6,634 bases of DNA, taken from NCBI GenBank assembly GCA_002840115.1, contig PGZG01000101.1, positions 1 through 6,634 on the forward strand. The letters are read 5' to 3'. Of this stretch, positions 6,196 through 6,634 are shown in pieces (positions within the stretch are counted from its first letter, which is position 1; the number at the start of each line of letters is the position of its first letter). Origin of the DNA: Gammaproteobacteria bacterium HGW-Gammaproteobacteria-14 (GTDB lineage Bacteria > Pseudomonadota > Gammaproteobacteria > Pseudomonadales > Alcanivoracaceae). The notes below the pieces were generated by a model, which worked only from the letters and a program-made list of their open reading frames with translations, did no database searches and had not been told where the DNA came from. A program made the position numbers and the translations under genes.

Positions 6196-6634
6196 TCAGG
6201 TTTTTCCGCTGTGACGAAACAGTTTACGACTTTCCAAAGGTCTCCCACCCAAATGAGGAGCTAATGCCTCGCGCATTAAATCTCGCGCTGCTCTACGAGA
6301 TTTGTCATGCCAACAGCCAGTAGCAATATCATTAAGGTAACGACCGGGAAAGTTGCCACGTGCATCTTCTACCAGCCCCTCTTCAGGTACCAACCTGTAA
6401 CAGTGATCAGACTGGAGGGCAACACCACGACTATCACAGTCCAGCGACACCCCATAACCCAAAACATCCAGCAACCGGAACTCAAAATGACGAAGCACGA
6501 CGTCTGCCTGCTGCTCCGTTTGCGACAATAGATCAAGGCTCGCTTCGTAAGCATCGAACAGGGATGGCAGAGACTCTTCACGATGCAGTAAACGCACCAG
6601 CAATTCATTGAGGTAGAAGCCACAAAACAGTGGC
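6196..6634 (-). CDS. recO: DNA repair protein RecO, C-terminal 145 residues (5' end outside window)
   Basis: The frame enters from the right edge and ends at TGA 6198-6196. RecO works with RecR (and RecF) to load RecA onto gapped single-stranded DNA coated with SSB, and itself anneals complementary strands. The visible part begins with PLFCGFYLNELLVRLLHREE, matching the conserved AGLYINELL-type helix that follows the N-terminal OB fold, then HFEFRLLDVLGYGVSLD, another RecO signature. About 95 N-terminal residues, including the OB fold, are outside the window, judged from the usual length near 240. No zinc-finger cysteine pairs are seen, as is usual in enterobacterial-type RecO. A TTG at 6603 is an internal codon, not a start, because RecO homology continues upstream of it. 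The position just before pdxJ and acpS is the classical gammaproteobacterial arrangement and strengthens the call. Confidence 0.92.
   Translation of the reverse strand, partial: PLFCGFYLNELLVRLLHREESLPSLFDAYEASLDLLSQTEQQADVVLRHFEFRLLDVLGYGVSLDCDSRGVALQSDHCYRLVPEEGLVEDARGNFPGRYLNDIATGCWHDKSRRAARDLMREALAPHLGGRPLESRKLFRHSGKT

Noticed and set aside
6307..6611. Plus-strand open frames over the right end
   Set aside because: They are antisense to recO, which shows clear RecO signatures through the same stretch.

Overview
The window is an ordinary, gene-dense stretch of a gammaproteobacterial chromosome. Six protein-coding genes fill almost every base, and five were identified from strong family motifs or near line-for-line resemblance to known proteins: rlmD (5' part only), cysM, barA/gacS, acpS and pdxJ. 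The sixth is a conserved predicted exonuclease. A seventh gene, recO, is cut by the right end. The base composition is moderately GC-rich. The gene order (recO-pdxJ-acpS facing barA, then cysM, a PolB-like exonuclease and rlmD) fits a free-living or marine gammaproteobacterium of the Pseudomonadales/Oceanospirillales/Marinobacter-Alcanivorax kind. That placement is an inference from gene order and protein flavour, not a database match.

Layout. (1) Positions 1-2318, minus strand: cysM -> PolB-type 3'-5' exonuclease -> rlmD, tightly packed with a 27-bp gap and then a 1-base TGATG stop/start overlap, so probably one transcript. rlmD runs off the left edge. (2) Positions 2319-2408: a 90-bp divergent intergenic region, the only real control region in the window. 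It holds a candidate promoter for each direction, and their -35 hexamers lie on the same bases. (3) Positions 2409-5099, plus strand: barA (gacS), a tripartite hybrid histidine kinase of 896 aa that starts at a GTG behind a good Shine-Dalgarno sequence. (4) Positions 5060-6634, minus strand: recO -> pdxJ -> acpS, the distal half of the rnc-era-recO-pdxJ-acpS type of operon known in E. coli. acpS runs tail-to-tail into barA with a 40-bp overlap of coding sequences and no visible terminator.

Functionally the genes are housekeeping plus one global regulator: 23S rRNA methylation (RlmD), cysteine synthesis (CysM), recombinational repair (RecO), vitamin B6 synthesis (PdxJ), carrier-protein activation (AcpS) and the BarA/GacS sensor that, with its response regulator UvrY/GacA, controls Csr/Rsm small RNAs. 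CysM needs pyridoxal phosphate, the end product of the PdxJ pathway, but this link is generic. I saw no mobile element, CRISPR array, RNA gene or evident horizontally acquired segment, and no new biological system. The points worth a second look are regulatory: the compact divergent promoter region, a possibly leaderless cysM mRNA, the overlapping convergent 3' ends, and the degenerate first receiver domain of BarA.
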